Counted from the stretch's first letter, positions 38,381 through 48,996 are shown. The stretch is DNA of 64,000 nt from Pseudocitrobacter faecalis (GCA_003315335.1 QNRL01000002.1:372001-436000); one strand, 5' to 3'. Translations and numbers: made by a program. Notes: generated from the sequence alone by a model not told the origin.

Positions 38381-38403
38381 AGCTCGCTTCGGCGGGCTTT
38401 TTT
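38381..38403 (+). terminator. Terminator of the tRNA operon
   Basis: AGCTCGC-TTCG-GCGGGCT hairpin followed by six T, preceded by a run of A. Confidence 0.9.
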
Positions 38404-38408
38404 GTTTT

Positions 38409-39077
38409 ATGAAATCCGAAAAAATCCCCCCCCGTAGAAGCCGTCAGCATCTGGTGATACATTGCCTGCTTTCACAGCTAATGGATTTAGCAATGGACGC
38501 TGATCTTTACTCTCCCTTTCTGCAAAAAGTTGTCATTTGTCTTGTGGCGCTAATTTGCATCATTCTTGCAAACTACGGTATCTCTGCGCCCGTATTTTAC
38601 GTTTTTTTTATCGGTATCATTTTTCCCGTCATCATATCCATGCGATTACATCGGCTCAGCGAAGTCGGCACGGCGCTAATGATCACCGCCGATTTACACT
38701 GGACACAATACATTCATGGTTTTCCAGCCCAGGAGCGGCTTCAGGTATTAAAAAATCCCTGTTTCTGGTCCCCCCAAAGAGTCAAAGAATTTTTTATGTC
38801 AGGCATCATCGGCAAAATCGTTTTGCAGTGCATCACTATTGCCATTCTGATACATGAATACGCTCCTTCGCCTGAACCTTCCATTAAAGAGTCGCTCGTG
38901 GCTATGGTGCTGATGTTTATCGCGTATAAGATGGGCCGTAATCTCTGGACACTTTATCTTATTGCGGCCAATCGGTGGCAGTGTGAGACCCTGACGACCA
39001 AGAGCGGAAGTCTCTGGTATCAGGGTTTTATGAAAAAGGGGAAAAAACGCGTTACGCTTTTTTCGCGCCTGGTATAG
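38409..39077 (+). CDS. Uncharacterised membrane protein after the tRNA operon
   Basis: 222 residues from ATG 38409. No good SD is visible; ATG 38481 (MDLAMDADLY, 198 residues) or 38493 are alternative starts, and 38409 sits just behind the tRNA terminator. Two adjacent hydrophobic helices (about residues 40-78: VVICLVALICIILAN, then VFYVFFIGIIFPVIISM) and two more (about 132-148 and 160-178) suggest four membrane spans, with a basic C-terminal tail (KKGKKR). I do not recognise the family. It is more A+T-rich than its neighbours, and I recall no counterpart between glnX and ubiF in E. coli K-12. It converges on ubiF with a 6-base gap. Confidence 0.72.
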   Translation: MKSEKIPPRRSRQHLVIHCLLSQLMDLAMDADLYSPFLQKVVICLVALICIILANYGISAPVFYVFFIGIIFPVIISMRLHRLSEVGTALMITADLHWTQYIHGFPAQERLQVLKNPCFWSPQRVKEFFMSGIIGKIVLQCITIAILIHEYAPSPEPSIKESLVAMVLMFIAYKMGRNLWTLYLIAANRWQCETLTTKSGSLWYQGFMKKGKKRVTLFSRLV

Positions 39078-39083
39078 CCCACG

Positions 39084-40259
39084 CTACAACCCTAACGCAT
39101 ACTTCAGCGCCTGCCGTTTTAACACGCCTGCACGCTGGGCGGCCATCAGCCCGAGATTCCGCACCACTTTCAGCGGGCTGAGATTGTTGCTAAAGCCAGC
39201 ATAGAAGAGATCCATCCCGGACTGCATCAGCAGATTATCCACACGACGGCGCGCCTGGTAGCACTTCAGCACCGTTTCACTGGCCCAATCTTCGGCATAA
39301 CCGCGCGCATTCGCCAGCACGTCAATCAGCGCATCCACGTCACGATAGCCCAGATTCACCCCCTGCCCCGCCAGCGGATGAATGGTATGCGCCGCATCGC
39401 CTACCAGCGCCAGCCCCGGCTGGACGTACTGCAACGCGTGACAACGCGTCAGCGGGAAAGAGCCTGCGGCAACCGGCGTGACCTGCCCTAAACGCTGCGG
39501 AAAATGAGTATGAATTTCCTGTTGCAGCTGCGCCATGGTGAGCGTCTGCAACTGGCGAATCCGCGCCGGCGTGTCATACCACACCAGCGACGCCCAGTTC
39601 CCGAACAACGGTAAAAACGCCCGCGGCCCGGTTGGGGAAAACTGCTGCCAGGTGCTGTCACCGGGATCGTTTTCACACTGCACGGTGATCAACATGCAGG
39701 ATTGCGGATACTGCCAGCCATGCGTGCCAATTCCAGCCATCTGGCGAACCTGCGAAAATGCGCCGTCCGCGCCGACCACCAGACGCGCGGAAAGCGTCTC
39801 GCCTTCCGTCAACGTCACCAGACGTCGCCCGGCTTCCATCGTCATTGCACTGAGGGTTTGGCCGGTTTTCAGCGTGACCTGCGGATGTGCCTCAAGCGCC
39901 TGCCACAGCGCCAGCTGCAAGACGTTGTTCTCCACCATGTAACCCAACTGTGGCAGCTTCAGCTCAGCGGCATCAAACACCACGTGCGCGTTTTGCCACT
40001 CCCAGGTCTCCAGGCGACGCCAGGCATGCACGCGCATCGCCTGAATCGCATCCCAGACGTCAAGCCCGCGCAGGAGCGATACGGACGCAGCGCTAATGGC
40101 CGAAATACGCACATCCGGCTGCGATGCCGGATCAAACGCAGCAGGTGCCGATTTCTCCAGCACGGTGACGGAGAAACCTTCCCGCGCCAGCCCTAACGCC
40201 AGCGCGCCGCCGACCATCCCACCACCTACCACGACGATGTCTGTTTGCTGAATTGTCAT
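39084..40259 (-). CDS. ubiF: 3-demethoxyubiquinol 3-hydroxylase
   Basis: 391 residues from ATG 40259 (AAGGA upstream), the E. coli UbiF length. FAD monooxygenase of the UbiH/COQ6 family: [20 protein letters not shown] at the N terminus, [12 protein letters not shown] midway, and [21 protein letters not shown] near residue 280. It hydroxylates C6 of the ubiquinone ring precursor under aerobic conditions. It is divergent from miaB. Confidence 0.95.
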   Translation of the reverse strand: MTIQQTDIVVVGGGMVGGALALGLAREGFSVTVLEKSAPAAFDPASQPDVRISAISAASVSLLRGLDVWDAIQAMRVHAWRRLETWEWQNAHVVFDAAELKLPQLGYMVENNVLQLALWQALEAHPQVTLKTGQTLSAMTMEAGRRLVTLTEGETLSARLVVGADGAFSQVRQMAGIGTHGWQYPQSCMLITVQCENDPGDSTWQQFSPTGPRAFLPLFGNWASLVWYDTPARIRQLQTLTMAQLQQEIHTHFPQRLGQVTPVAAGSFPLTRCHALQYVQPGLALVGDAAHTIHPLAGQGVNLGYRDVDALIDVLANARGYAEDWASETVLKCYQARRRVDNLLMQSGMDLFYAGFSNNLSPLKVVRNLGLMAAQRAGVLKRQALKYALGL

Positions 40260-40421
40260 AGTCAATTATCCTTAACCGTTAATGCCTTAAGTTTACCGGA
40301 TTTTATGCCGCTTGAGGTCATACTGGTCACAACCGCGTCAAAGCATTACAATACGCGCCCTGCATTCCTGGCTATTTCCCCGCCATTTTCGGGGTTTAAA
40401 CATTTGAGCAAGAGCGAGTCG

Positions 40422-41846
40422 ATGACAAAAAAACTCCATATTAAAACCTGGGGCTGTCAGATGAATGAGTATGATTCATCCAGGATGGCCGATCTGCTGG
40501 ATGCCACTCATGGGTATCAACTCACTGATGTGGCTGAAGAAGCGGATGTGCTGCTGTTGAATACCTGCTCAATCCGCGAGAAGGCTCAGGAAAAAGTCTT
40601 CCACCAGTTAGGCCGCTGGAAATTATTAAAGGAAAAAAATCCGAAGCTGATTATTGGTGTAGGCGGCTGCGTGGCTTCTCAGGAAGGGAAGCTGATCCGT
40701 CAGCGTGCACACTACGTCGACATTATTTTTGGCCCACAAACCTTACACCGCTTGCCTGAGATGATTGATACCGTGCGTGGCAACCGCCGCCCGGTCATCG
40801 ATGTCAGCTTCCCGGAAATCGAGAAGTTTGATCGTCTGCCGGAACCGCGCGCAGAAGGCCCGACCGCCTTCGTCTCCATTATGGAAGGCTGCAACAAATA
40901 TTGTACTTACTGCGTGGTGCCGTACACCCGCGGTGAAGAAGTTAGCCGTCCGTGCGACGATATTCTGTTTGAAGTGGCGCAACTGGCGGCACAGGGCGTG
41001 CGTGAAATTCACCTGCTCGGCCAGAACGTTAACGCCTGGCGTGGTGAGAACTATGACGGCACAACCGGCTCGTTCTCCGAACTGCTGCGCCTGGTCGCCG
41101 CCATCGACGGCATCGACCGCCTGCGTTTCACCACCAGCCACCCGATCGAATTTACCGACGATATCATTGATGTATATCGCGATACCCCGGAACTGGTGAG
41201 CTTCCTGCATCTGCCGGTCCAGTGCGGTTCCGACCGCGTACTGAACCTGATGGGTCGTACCCACACCGTGCTGGAGTACAAATCGATTATCCGCAAGCTG
41301 CGCGCCGCGCGTCCGGATATTCAGATTAGCTCTGACTTTATCGTCGGCTTCCCGGGAGAAACGACCCAGGACTTCGAGCAGACCATGAAGCTGATTGGCG
41401 AAGTGAATTTCGACGTCAGCTACAGCTTTATTTTCTCCGCCCGTCCGGGTACGCCAGCCGCTGATATGGTGGATGACGTACCGGAAGAGGAGAAAAAACA
41501 GCGTCTGTACATTCTGCAGGAGCGTATTAATCAGCAGGCCATGGCGTGGAGCCGCCGCATGCTCGGCACCACCCAGCGTATTCTGGTTGAAGGTTTGTCA
41601 CGTAAGAGCGTGATGGAACTGACCGGACGCACCGAAAATAACCGTGTGGTGAACTTTGAAGGCACCCCGGATATGGTCGGTAAGTTTGTCGATGTCGAAA
41701 TTGTGGATGTCTACACCAACTCACTGCGCGGCAAAGTGGTGCGTACGGAAGATGAAATGGGGCTACGTGTGGTCGAATCGCCGGAGTCCGTCATTTCTCG
41801 TACCCGTAAAGAGAATGATCTGGGCGTCGGCGTTTATCAGCCGTAA
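40422..41846 (+). CDS. miaB: tRNA-2-methylthio-N6-isopentenyladenosine synthase MiaB
   Basis: 474 residues from ATG 40422, E. coli length; the frame extends upstream to 40245 without family support. N-terminal methylthiotransferase domain ([34 protein letters not shown]) and radical SAM domain with CNKYCTYC, then a TRAM domain at about 380-445. It adds the methylthio group to i6A37 in tRNAs reading U-starting codons. Likely first gene of miaB, then ybeZYX-lnt, although a terminator-like hairpin intervenes. Confidence 0.97.
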   Translation: MTKKLHIKTWGCQMNEYDSSRMADLLDATHGYQLTDVAEEADVLLLNTCSIREKAQEKVFHQLGRWKLLKEKNPKLIIGVGGCVASQEGKLIRQRAHYVDIIFGPQTLHRLPEMIDTVRGNRRPVIDVSFPEIEKFDRLPEPRAEGPTAFVSIMEGCNKYCTYCVVPYTRGEEVSRPCDDILFEVAQLAAQGVREIHLLGQNVNAWRGENYDGTTGSFSELLRLVAAIDGIDRLRFTTSHPIEFTDDIIDVYRDTPELVSFLHLPVQCGSDRVLNLMGRTHTVLEYKSIIRKLRAARPDIQISSDFIVGFPGETTQDFEQTMKLIGEVNFDVSYSFIFSARPGTPAADMVDDVPEEEKKQRLYILQERINQQAMAWSRRMLGTTQRILVEGLSRKSVMELTGRTENNRVVNFEGTPDMVGKFVDVEIVDVYTNSLRGKVVRTEDEMGLRVVESPESVISRTRKENDLGVGVYQP

Positions 41847-41853
41847 ACCTTTC

Positions 41854-41880
41854 GGCCTGCCGCTCCGGCAGGCCTTGTTT
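41854..41880 (+). terminator. Terminator-like hairpin after miaB
   Basis: GGCCTGCC-GCTCC-GGCAGGCC then TTGTTTT. The stem is strong and the T run is interrupted, so some read-through into ybeZ is possible. Confidence 0.75.
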
Positions 41881-41982
41881 TCTCTGCCTTTCACCCAAAT
41901 ATCCACTGCAATGCTTGCGCCTTTATTCGCTGGCGTGAATAATTTCATCAATGATGACCCGATTGTCGGGATGAGCCTAATC

Positions 41983-42014
41983 GTAGGCCGGATACGCGTA
42001 TTGCTTTCCGGCAA
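41983..42014. repeat. REP-like element upstream of ybeZ
   Basis: GTAGGCCGGATACGCGTATT followed by GCTTTCCGGC; a degenerate REP just before the ybeZ SD, so it forms part of the ybeZ leader. Confidence 0.65.
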
Positions 42015-42032
42015 ACATGAAAGAGGAACAGT

Positions 42033-43079
42033 TTGAACATAGACACTCGCGAAATTACGCTGGAACCAGCAGACAACGCCCGCTTGCTGAGCCTTTGCGG
42101 CCCGTTTGATGACAACATCAAACAGCTTGAACGGCGACTGGGCATCGAAATTAACCGTCGTGACAACCATTTCAAACTCACCGGACGCGCGATTTGCGTC
42201 ACCGCTGCGGCAGATATTCTGCGCAGTCTGTATGTCGACACCGCTCCGATGCGCGGCCAGATTCAGGATATCGAACCGGAGCAAATCCACCTCGCCATTA
42301 AAGAAGCGCGCGTGCTGGAACAGAGCGCCGAAAGCGTGCCGGAGTACGGTAAAGCGGTCAATATCAAAACCAAACGCGGCGTGATTAAACCGCGTACGCC
42401 GAACCAGGCGCAGTACATCGCCAATATTCTTGATCACGACATCACCTTTGGCGTAGGCCCGGCAGGTACCGGTAAAACCTATCTGGCGGTCGCGGCGGCA
42501 GTCGATGCGCTGGAACGTCAGGAAATCCGCCGTATTCTGCTCACGCGTCCGGCGGTAGAAGCCGGTGAAAAGCTCGGCTTCCTGCCGGGGGATTTAAGCC
42601 AGAAAGTTGACCCGTACCTGCGTCCACTGTACGACGCGCTGTTCGAGATGCTCGGCTTTGAGAAAGTGGAAAAACTGATTGAGCGCAACGTGATTGAAGT
42701 GGCCCCGCTGGCCTACATGCGCGGGCGCACGCTGAACGACGCGTTTATCATTCTCGATGAAAGCCAGAACACCACCATCGAACAGATGAAGATGTTCCTG
42801 ACGCGTATTGGCTTTAACTCGAAAGCGGTGATCACCGGCGACGTTACCCAGATTGACCTGCCGCGTAACACCAAATCCGGCCTGCGCCACGCCATTGAAG
42901 TGCTGGCGAACGTCGATGAAATCAGCTTTAACTTCTTCCACAGCGAAGACGTGGTACGTCACCCGGTCGTGGCGCGTATCGTTAACGCCTATGAAGCCTG
43001 GGAAGAAGCAGAACAAAAACGTAAAGCTGAGCTGGCTGCGGAAAGAAAACGCGAAGCTCAGGAACAGGAGCAGAAATGA
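42033..43079 (+). CDS. ybeZ: PhoH-like ATPase YbeZ
   Basis: 348 residues from TTG 42033, supported by an AGAGGAA SD and a start identical to E. coli YbeZ ([15 protein letters not shown]; 346 residues). KH-like N-terminal region, then a PhoH NTPase domain with Walker [13 protein letters not shown] and Walker [11 protein letters not shown]. It interacts functionally with YbeY in rRNA maturation. It overlaps the ybeY start by 4 bases. The charged C-terminal tail ([20 protein letters not shown]) is a short coiled coil. Confidence 0.95.
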   Translation: MNIDTREITLEPADNARLLSLCGPFDDNIKQLERRLGIEINRRDNHFKLTGRAICVTAAADILRSLYVDTAPMRGQIQDIEPEQIHLAIKEARVLEQSAESVPEYGKAVNIKTKRGVIKPRTPNQAQYIANILDHDITFGVGPAGTGKTYLAVAAAVDALERQEIRRILLTRPAVEAGEKLGFLPGDLSQKVDPYLRPLYDALFEMLGFEKVEKLIERNVIEVAPLAYMRGRTLNDAFIILDESQNTTIEQMKMFLTRIGFNSKAVITGDVTQIDLPRNTKSGLRHAIEVLANVDEISFNFFHSEDVVRHPVVARIVNAYEAWEEAEQKRKAELAAERKREAQEQEQK

Positions 43080-43543
43080 GTCAGGTGATCCTCGATCTCC
43101 AGTTGGCCTGTGAAGACAACACCGGTCTGCCCGACGAAAGTCAATTTCAGACATGGCTGGATGCCGTTATCCCACAATTTCAGGAAGAATCAGAAGTGAC
43201 GATTCGCCTGGTGGATACTGCGGAAAGCCATGAACTCAACCTGACCTATCGCGGGATGGACAAGCCAACCAACGTGCTCTCTTTCCCGTTTGAAGCACCG
43301 CCGGGAATGGAGATGCCGCTGCTGGGCGATCTCATCATTTGTCGTCAGGTGGTTGAGCGTGAAGCCAAAGAGCAGAATGTGTCGCTTGATTCCCACTGGG
43401 CGCACATGGTGGTGCACGGCAGCCTGCATCTACTGGGCTACGACCATATCGAAGATGACGAAGCCGAAGAGATGGAAGGCATCGAAACGGAGATAATGCT
43501 TGCTCTGGGCTATGAGGATCCGTACATTGCCGAGAAAGAGTAA
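43076..43543 (+). CDS. ybeY: Endoribonuclease YbeY
   Basis: 155 residues, E. coli length. Zinc-binding [11 protein letters not shown] (H3XH5XH-type) near residue 115 and [19 protein letters not shown] near 50. It acts in 16S rRNA 3'-end maturation and ribosome quality control. ATGAGT overlaps the ybeZ stop. Confidence 0.96.
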   Translation: MSQVILDLQLACEDNTGLPDESQFQTWLDAVIPQFQEESEVTIRLVDTAESHELNLTYRGMDKPTNVLSFPFEAPPGMEMPLLGDLIICRQVVEREAKEQNVSLDSHWAHMVVHGSLHLLGYDHIEDDEAEEMEGIETEIMLALGYEDPYIAEKE

Positions 43544-43640
43544 CTGTCGGGCTTCGGCCCGTCAGTGCTTTATTGCCGCCCAACGCTGAGTTTGCGCGTG
43601 GCGGCCCAGATTAACTAACCATGAGAACCCAAACGACGCC

Positions 43641-44519
43641 ATGAGCGACGACAATTCACACAGTAGTGACACAGTAAGCAGCAAAAAGGGATTTTTCTCC
43701 CTCTTACTCAGCCAGCTTTTCCACGGTGAACCGAAAAACCGCGACGAACTGCTGGAGCTGATCCGTGATTCCGGGCAGAACGACCTTATCGACGAAGATA
43801 CGCGCGATATGCTCGAAGGGGTAATGGACATCGCCGACCAGCGCGTTCGCGATATCATGATCCCGCGTTCCCAGATGATTACCCTGAAACGTAACCAGAC
43901 CCTTGATGAATGTCTCGACGTCATCATCGAATCTGCGCACTCCCGTTTCCCGGTGATCAGCGAAGACAAAGATCACATCGAAGGGATTTTGATGGCCAAA
44001 GACTTGCTGCCGTTTATGCGCAGCGATGCCGAAGCCTTCAGCATGGACAAAGTGTTACGCCAGGCGGTTGTCGTGCCTGAGAGCAAACGGGTTGACCGGA
44101 TGCTCAAAGAGTTCCGCTCGCAGCGCTATCACATGGCGATTGTTATCGATGAGTTTGGCGGCGTCTCCGGCCTCGTCACCATCGAAGATATTCTGGAACT
44201 GATCGTCGGTGAAATTGAAGATGAGTACGACGAAGAAGATGATATCGACTTCCGTCAGCTCAGCCGCCACACCTGGACGGTGCGCGCGCTGGCCTCTATC
44301 GAAGATTTCAACGAAGCCTTTAGCACCCATTTCAGCGATGAAGAAGTCGATACCATCGGCGGGCTGGTGATGCAGGCGTTTGGTCATCTGCCGGCACGCG
44401 GCGAGACCATCGACATCGACGGTTACCAATTCAAAGTGGCAATGGCGGACAGCCGCCGTATCATTCAGGTTCATGTCAAACTTCCTGATGACGCGCCACA
44501 GCCGAAAATGGAAGACTAA
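43641..44519 (+). CDS. ybeX: CorC/YbeX, CBS-domain protein
   Basis: 292 residues, E. coli length. Two CBS domains (about 70-195; motifs [44 protein letters not shown]) and a C-terminal CorC_HlyC domain (about 210-285). Linked in the literature to Mg2+/Co2+ efflux and, more recently, ribosome metabolism. A 97-base gap follows ybeY, and lnt starts 22 bases downstream. Confidence 0.95.
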   Translation: MSDDNSHSSDTVSSKKGFFSLLLSQLFHGEPKNRDELLELIRDSGQNDLIDEDTRDMLEGVMDIADQRVRDIMIPRSQMITLKRNQTLDECLDVIIESAHSRFPVISEDKDHIEGILMAKDLLPFMRSDAEAFSMDKVLRQAVVVPESKRVDRMLKEFRSQRYHMAIVIDEFGGVSGLVTIEDILELIVGEIEDEYDEEDDIDFRQLSRHTWTVRALASIEDFNEAFSTHFSDEEVDTIGGLVMQAFGHLPARGETIDIDGYQFKVAMADSRRIIQVHVKLPDDAPQPKMED

Positions 44520-44541
44520 ACTAACAGGACATTTCGCCTAA

Positions 44542-46080
44542 ATGGTATTTGCCTCTCTTATTGAACGCCAGCGCGTGCGCTTACTGCTGGCGCTGTTATT
44601 CGGAGCCAGCGGTACGCTGGCTTTTTCTCCTTATGACTTCTGGCCTGCCGCGCTCATCTCCTTAATGGGCTTGCAAGGGCTCACCTTCAATCGCCGCCCA
44701 CTACAAAGCGCCTGGATTGGCTACTTCTGGGGGCTGGGGCTGTTCGGCTCAGGTATTCACTGGATTTATGTCAGCATCGCCCAGTTTGGCGGTATGCCAG
44801 GGCCGATTAACGTTTTCCTCGTGGCGCTGCTGGCTGCTTATATGTCGCTTTATACCGGGTTGTTTAGCGGTATTCTGTCGCGACTGTGGCCGAAAGCCAC
44901 CTGGATACGCGTCGCCATTGCCGCACCCGTGGTATGGCAAATCACTGAATTCCTGCGCGGTTGGGTGCTGACCGGCTTCCCATGGTTGCAGTTTGGCTAC
45001 AGTCAGATTGACGGCCCACTTAAAGGCATTGCGCCGATTATGGGTGTCGAAGCGATTAACTTCCTGCTGATGGCAGTCAGCGGTTTACTGGTGCTCGCGG
45101 CCTGTACCCGTAACTGGCGTCCTGCGGTTGTTGCCATCGTGCTCTTCGCGCTGCCCTTCCCGCTGCGTTACATTCAGTGGTATCAGCTTGAACCACAGCG
45201 CGCGACACAGGTTTCTCTGGTGCAGGGGGATATCGCGCAGTCATTAAAGTGGGATGAAAATCAGCTCATTAATACGCTGAAAATTTATCTCAATGCCACG
45301 CAGCCAGAGATGGGTAAATCGCAACTGATTATCTGGCCGGAATCGGCAATCCCGGATCTGGAGATTAATCAGCAGAACTTCCTGCGCATGATGGACGATC
45401 TGCTGCGCTCTAAAGACAGCACGCTGGTGACCGGTATCGTTGATGCGCGTCTGAATAAGCAGAACCGTTACGATACCTACAACACTATCATCACGCTGGG
45501 TAAAGACAGCCCGTACAGCTACGAATCGAAGAACCGCTACAATAAAAATCACCTCGTCCCGTTTGGTGAGTTTGTCCCGCTGGAATCGATTCTGCGCCCG
45601 CTGGCGCCGTTCTTCGACCTGCCAATGTCCTCTTTCAGCCGGGGCGCTTATGTCCAGCCGCAGTTGCTGGCGCACAACCTGAAGCTGACGGCGGCAATTT
45701 GCTACGAGATTATTCTCGGCGAGCAGGTGCGCGATAATTTCCGTCCGGATACAGACTTCCTGCTGACCATCTCTAACGATGCGTGGTTTGGTAAGTCAAT
45801 CGGCCCGTGGCAACATTTCCAGATGGCGCGTATGCGTTCGCTGGAGCTGGCTCGCCCGCTGTTGCGCAGCACCAATAACGGCATCACCGCCGTAATTGGC
45901 CCGCGGGGCGAGATTCAGGCGATGATTCCACAATTTACCCGCCAGGTGTTAACCACCACCGTGACACCAACGACCGGCTTAACGCCGTATGCACGCAGCG
46001 GCAACTGGCCGCTGTGGGCACTGACCGCGCTGTTTGGCTTTGGTGCGCTGGTGATGAGTTTGCGTCAGCGTCGGAAGTAA
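44542..46080 (+). CDS. lnt: Apolipoprotein N-acyltransferase
   Basis: 512 residues, E. coli length. About six N-terminal membrane helices, a periplasmic nitrilase-like domain (about 220-480) with the catalytic triad Glu in IWPESAIPD, Lys in [13 protein letters not shown] and Cys in ICYEIILGE, and a final helix with a basic end (RQRRK). It adds the third acyl chain to lipoproteins, a step needed by LptE, RlpA and ChiQ in this window. Confidence 0.97.
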   Translation: MVFASLIERQRVRLLLALLFGASGTLAFSPYDFWPAALISLMGLQGLTFNRRPLQSAWIGYFWGLGLFGSGIHWIYVSIAQFGGMPGPINVFLVALLAAYMSLYTGLFSGILSRLWPKATWIRVAIAAPVVWQITEFLRGWVLTGFPWLQFGYSQIDGPLKGIAPIMGVEAINFLLMAVSGLLVLAACTRNWRPAVVAIVLFALPFPLRYIQWYQLEPQRATQVSLVQGDIAQSLKWDENQLINTLKIYLNATQPEMGKSQLIIWPESAIPDLEINQQNFLRMMDDLLRSKDSTLVTGIVDARLNKQNRYDTYNTIITLGKDSPYSYESKNRYNKNHLVPFGEFVPLESILRPLAPFFDLPMSSFSRGAYVQPQLLAHNLKLTAAICYEIILGEQVRDNFRPDTDFLLTISNDAWFGKSIGPWQHFQMARMRSLELARPLLRSTNNGITAVIGPRGEIQAMIPQFTRQVLTTTVTPTTGLTPYARSGNWPLWALTALFGFGALVMSLRQRRK

Positions 46081-46082
46081 TC

Positions 46083-46190
46083 CCCCTCACCCTACTCCTC
46101 TCCCACGAGGAGAGGGGACTGTTCGCCCCCCTTTTTACGCCCTGCGCGGATTTTCTCCCTCTCCCTGTGGGAGAGGGCCGGGGCGAGGGC
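46083..46190. repeat. Two C/T-rich palindromes in inverted orientation
   Basis: 46083-46118 (CCCTCACCCTACTCCTCTCC, then ACGAGGAGAGGGG) and 46152-46190 (CCCTCTCCCTGTGGGAGAGG, then CCGGGGCGAGGG) share CCTCTCCC stems and CCCTCACCC/GGGCGAGGG flanks in opposite orientation. They follow the lnt stop directly and resemble a REP-like dispersed family of enteric and other gammaproteobacteria. Confidence 0.75.
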
Positions 46191-46215
46191 ATCAGCGCCC
46201 CCCAACTCCCCATTC

Positions 46216-46231
46216 TGGCACGCCAATTGCT
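46216..46231 (+). promoter_or_regulatory. Consensus sigma-54 promoter of gltI
   Basis: TGGCACGCCAATTGCT matches the -24/-12 consensus TGGCACG-N4-TTGCW at every defined position. A start would be expected near 46243, about 270 bases before gltI. This predicts nitrogen-regulated (RpoN) transcription of the glutamate/aspartate transporter. Confidence 0.8.
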
Positions 46232-46299
46232 TAATCAATACAGGCAGTAACGAATTCTGCATGAGCGCAACCTGGTAGCACCAAAACGATTCACCGGTA

Positions 46300-46314
46300 G
46301 CACCTCTTTAGTGC
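46300..46314. promoter_or_regulatory. NtrC-like half-palindrome downstream of the sigma-54 promoter
   Basis: GCACCTCTTTAGTGC fits the GCAC-N7-GTGC NtrC core. A direct repeat GGTAGCACC occurs at 46274 and 46297, 23 bases apart. The placement is downstream of the promoter, unusual but workable for an enhancer. The rest of 46232-46511 is AT-rich leader DNA without a gene. Confidence 0.4.
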
Positions 46315-46511
46315 AATCTGCGATTTTTGCCTCAAAACGGTGCGGTGCAGTTCGCAAAAATAAACAATAAATCAGCAAATTCTTTACATTAAGCCACACT
46401 AAATGTTAACAAACACAGATAACGCTGCACGCTGAAATTGCAGACGATAACAACACAAACATCACAATGGGTATCTATGCGTCGATGACGCAGAGGATAA
46501 AGGAGTTGGAT

Positions 46512-47417
46512 ATGCAATTACGTAAACTGACCGCTGCTATGCTGGCGATGGGATTATGCGCCGGGGCGGCACACGCAGAAGATGCGCCGGCAGCAGGTAG
46601 CACCCTGGACAAAATCGCCAAAAACGGCGTGATCGTTGTCGGACACCGTGAATCTTCCGTTCCGTTCTCTTACTACGACAACCAGCAAAAAGTGGTCGGC
46701 TATTCTCAGGATTACTCCAACGCCATCGTTGAAGCCGTGAAGAAGAAGCTGAACAAACCTGACCTTCAGGTCAAACTGATTCCAATCACCTCCCAGAACC
46801 GTATCCCGCTACTGCAAAACGGCACTTTCGATTTTGAGTGTGGCTCGACCACCAACAACCTCGAACGCCAGAAACAAGCGGCTTTCTCTGACACCATCTT
46901 TGTCGTCGGTACTCGTCTTCTGACCAAAAAAGGCGGCGATATTAAAGACTTCGCGGATCTGAAAGGCAAAGCGGTTGTTGTAACCTCCGGTACCACCTCT
47001 GAAATTCTGCTGCATAAGCTGAATGACGAACAGAAGATGGATATGCGCATCATCAGCGCTAAAGACCACGGTGACTCCTTCCGTACCCTGGAAAGCGGTC
47101 GTGCGGTGGCATTTATGATGGATGACGCCCTGCTGGCCGGTGAGCGCGCGAAAGCGAAAAAACCAGACAACTGGGAGATCGTCGGCAAGCCTCAGTCGCA
47201 GGAAGCCTACGGCTGTATGCTGCGTAAAAACGATCCGGACTTCAAAAAGCTGATGGATGACACCATCGCTCAGGCGCAAACCTCCGGTGAAGCGGCTAAA
47301 TGGTTTGATAAGTGGTTCAAAAACCCAATCCCACCGAAGAACCTGAACATGAACTTTGAACTGTCTGACGAAATGAAGGCCCTGTTTAAAGACCCGAATG
47401 ACAAAGCTCTGAACTAA
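46512..47417 (+). CDS. gltI: Glutamate/aspartate periplasmic binding protein
   Basis: 301 residues from ATG 46512 (AAGGAG, 7 bases upstream); E. coli GltI has 302. A 22-residue signal peptide (MQLRKLTAAMLAMGLCAGAA, then HA/ED). The mature protein is nearly identical to E. coli GltI (TSGTTSEILLHKLNDEQ; two Cys at about 90 and 225 forming the expected disulphide). It captures Glu/Asp for GltJKL. Confidence 0.97.
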   Translation: MQLRKLTAAMLAMGLCAGAAHAEDAPAAGSTLDKIAKNGVIVVGHRESSVPFSYYDNQQKVVGYSQDYSNAIVEAVKKKLNKPDLQVKLIPITSQNRIPLLQNGTFDFECGSTTNNLERQKQAAFSDTIFVVGTRLLTKKGGDIKDFADLKGKAVVVTSGTTSEILLHKLNDEQKMDMRIISAKDHGDSFRTLESGRAVAFMMDDALLAGERAKAKKPDNWEIVGKPQSQEAYGCMLRKNDPDFKKLMDDTIAQAQTSGEAAKWFDKWFKNPIPPKNLNMNFELSDEMKALFKDPNDKALN

Positions 47418-47565
47418 TTATAACAACCAGGGCGGGACTACCTGCCCTCTCGATTGTTGAATAGCACGGACAGACTACAGGTCTGGCGGTCGTTCCCCGC
47501 CGGGCCCGAATATCGCAGTACGCCGTTCACCAATCTTCGAGGGTAGCACTGCTACCCTTTTTTTT
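47418..47565 (+). ncRNA. sroC: SroC, sponge RNA processed from gltI-gltJ
   Basis: The 161-base gltI-gltJ gap is where SroC is released from the gltIJKL mRNA in E. coli and Salmonella; it base-pairs with and destabilises the sRNA GcvB. The segment starts with AACAACCAGGGCGGGACTAC and ends in a strong terminator (47541-47565). The 5' end is an RNase E cut in known cases, so the start given here is approximate. Confidence 0.75.
47541..47565 (+). terminator. Internal terminator at the SroC 3' end
   Basis: GGGTAGC-ACT-GCTACCC followed by eight T. It would end most transcripts after gltI and leave partial read-through to gltJKL, matching the larger need for binding protein. Confidence 0.92.
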
Positions 47566-47578
47566 CTGGAGTAGATTT

Positions 47579-48319
47579 ATGTCAATAGACTGGAACTGGG
47601 GGATATTTCTTCAGCAAGCCCCGTTCGGCAACACCACCTATCTTGGCTGGCTATGGAGTGGTTTTCAGGTCACCGTCGCCCTGTCGATTACCGCCTGGAT
47701 TATCGCTTTCTTCGTTGGCTCCCTGTTCGGCATCCTGCGTACCGTCCCTAACCGCTTTCTTTCGGGTATCGGCACGCTGTACGTTGAACTCTTCCGTAAC
47801 GTCCCGCTGATCGTACAGTTCTTTACCTGGTACCTGGTCGTGCCGGAATTGCTGCCGGAAGATCTGGGGATGTGGTTTAAAGCAGAGCTGGATCCCAATA
47901 TTCAGTTCTTCCTCTCATCGATGATTTGTCTTGGCCTCTTTACCGCGGCACGCGTGTGCGAGCAGGTACGCGCAGCGATTCAGTCGCTGCCACGTGGGCA
48001 GAAAAACGCCGGCCTGGCGATGGGCTTAACCCTGCCGCAGACCTATCGTTATGTGCTGCTGCCGAACGCCTACCGCGTTATTGTGCCACCGATGACCTCA
48101 GAGATGATGAACCTGGTGAAAAACTCCGCCATCGCCTCGACCATCGGCCTGGTCGATATGGCGGCGCAGGCAGGTAAACTGTTGGATTACTCGGCCCACG
48201 CCTGGGAATCGTTCACCGCAATTACCCTTGCTTATGTCTTGATCAACGCCTTCATTATGCTGGTGATGACTCTGGTGGAACGTAAAGTTCGCCTGCCGGG
48301 CAATATGGGAGGCAAATAA
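47579..48319 (+). CDS. gltJ: Glutamate/aspartate ABC permease GltJ
   Basis: 246 residues, His/Glu-type amino acid ABC permease with about five membrane helices. The EAA loop is around [20 protein letters not shown] near residue 140. It pairs with GltK. The last base of the stop TAA is the first base of the gltK ATG. Confidence 0.97.
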   Translation: MSIDWNWGIFLQQAPFGNTTYLGWLWSGFQVTVALSITAWIIAFFVGSLFGILRTVPNRFLSGIGTLYVELFRNVPLIVQFFTWYLVVPELLPEDLGMWFKAELDPNIQFFLSSMICLGLFTAARVCEQVRAAIQSLPRGQKNAGLAMGLTLPQTYRYVLLPNAYRVIVPPMTSEMMNLVKNSAIASTIGLVDMAAQAGKLLDYSAHAWESFTAITLAYVLINAFIMLVMTLVERKVRLPGNMGGK

Positions 48320-48996
48320 TGTACGAGTTTGACTGGAGTTCCATCGTTCCTTCCCTGCCCTATCTGCTTGCCGGGCTGGTGGTAACGCTGAAAATTACCG
48401 TAACGGCTGTGATCGTCGGTATTGTATGGGGCACCATCCTTGCGGTGATGCGCCTGTCGACCTTCGCGCCGATTTCCTGGTTTGCTAAAACCTACGTTAA
48501 CGTTTTCCGCTCCATCCCACTGGTGATGGTACTGCTGTGGTTTTATTTGATTGTACCGGGGCTGCTGCAGGATGTGCTGGGGCTCTCGCCGAAAACCGAT
48601 ATCCGCCTGATCTCCGCGATGGTGGCGTTCTCGATGTTTGAAGCCGCCTACTACTCGGAAATTATCCGCGCCGGTATTCAAAGTATTTCGCGCGGTCAGT
48701 CCAGCGCCGCACTGGCACTCGGGATGACCCACTGGCAGTCAATGAAGCTCATCATTCTGCCGCAGGCGTTCCGCGCGATGGTGCCGCTGCTGCTCACCCA
48801 GGGGATCGTCCTGTTCCAGGATACCTCGCTGGTGTATGTCTTAAGTCTTGCCGATTTCTTCCGTACCGCGTCCACCATCGGTGAGCGTGATGGAACCCAG
48901 GTCGAAATGATCCTGTTTGCCGGCGCCGTTTATTTTGTGATTAGCCTGAGTGCTTCGTTGTTGGTCAGCTACTTGAAAAGAAGGACAGTTCAATGA
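48319..48996 (+). CDS. gltK: Glutamate/aspartate ABC permease GltK
   Basis: 225 residues (E. coli 224), about five membrane helices, EAA loop around [20 protein letters not shown]. Second permease subunit; overlaps gltL by 4 bases. Confidence 0.97.
   Translation: MYEFDWSSIVPSLPYLLAGLVVTLKITVTAVIVGIVWGTILAVMRLSTFAPISWFAKTYVNVFRSIPLVMVLLWFYLIVPGLLQDVLGLSPKTDIRLISAMVAFSMFEAAYYSEIIRAGIQSISRGQSSAALALGMTHWQSMKLIILPQAFRAMVPLLLTQGIVLFQDTSLVYVLSLADFFRTASTIGERDGTQVEMILFAGAVYFVISLSASLLVSYLKRRTVQ

Noticed and set aside
37696-38462. Minus-strand ORFs (132 and 117 residues) with repeated peptides such as GYLDSNQGMPVSKTGALPLG
   Set aside because: They are antisense readings of the tandem tRNA-Gln and tRNA-Met genes; the peptide repeats only reflect tRNA repeats.
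38369-39083. Genomic island with integrase at the glnX 3' end
   Set aside because: Only one small gene lies between glnX and ubiF; no integrase and no repeated tRNA 3' end were seen.
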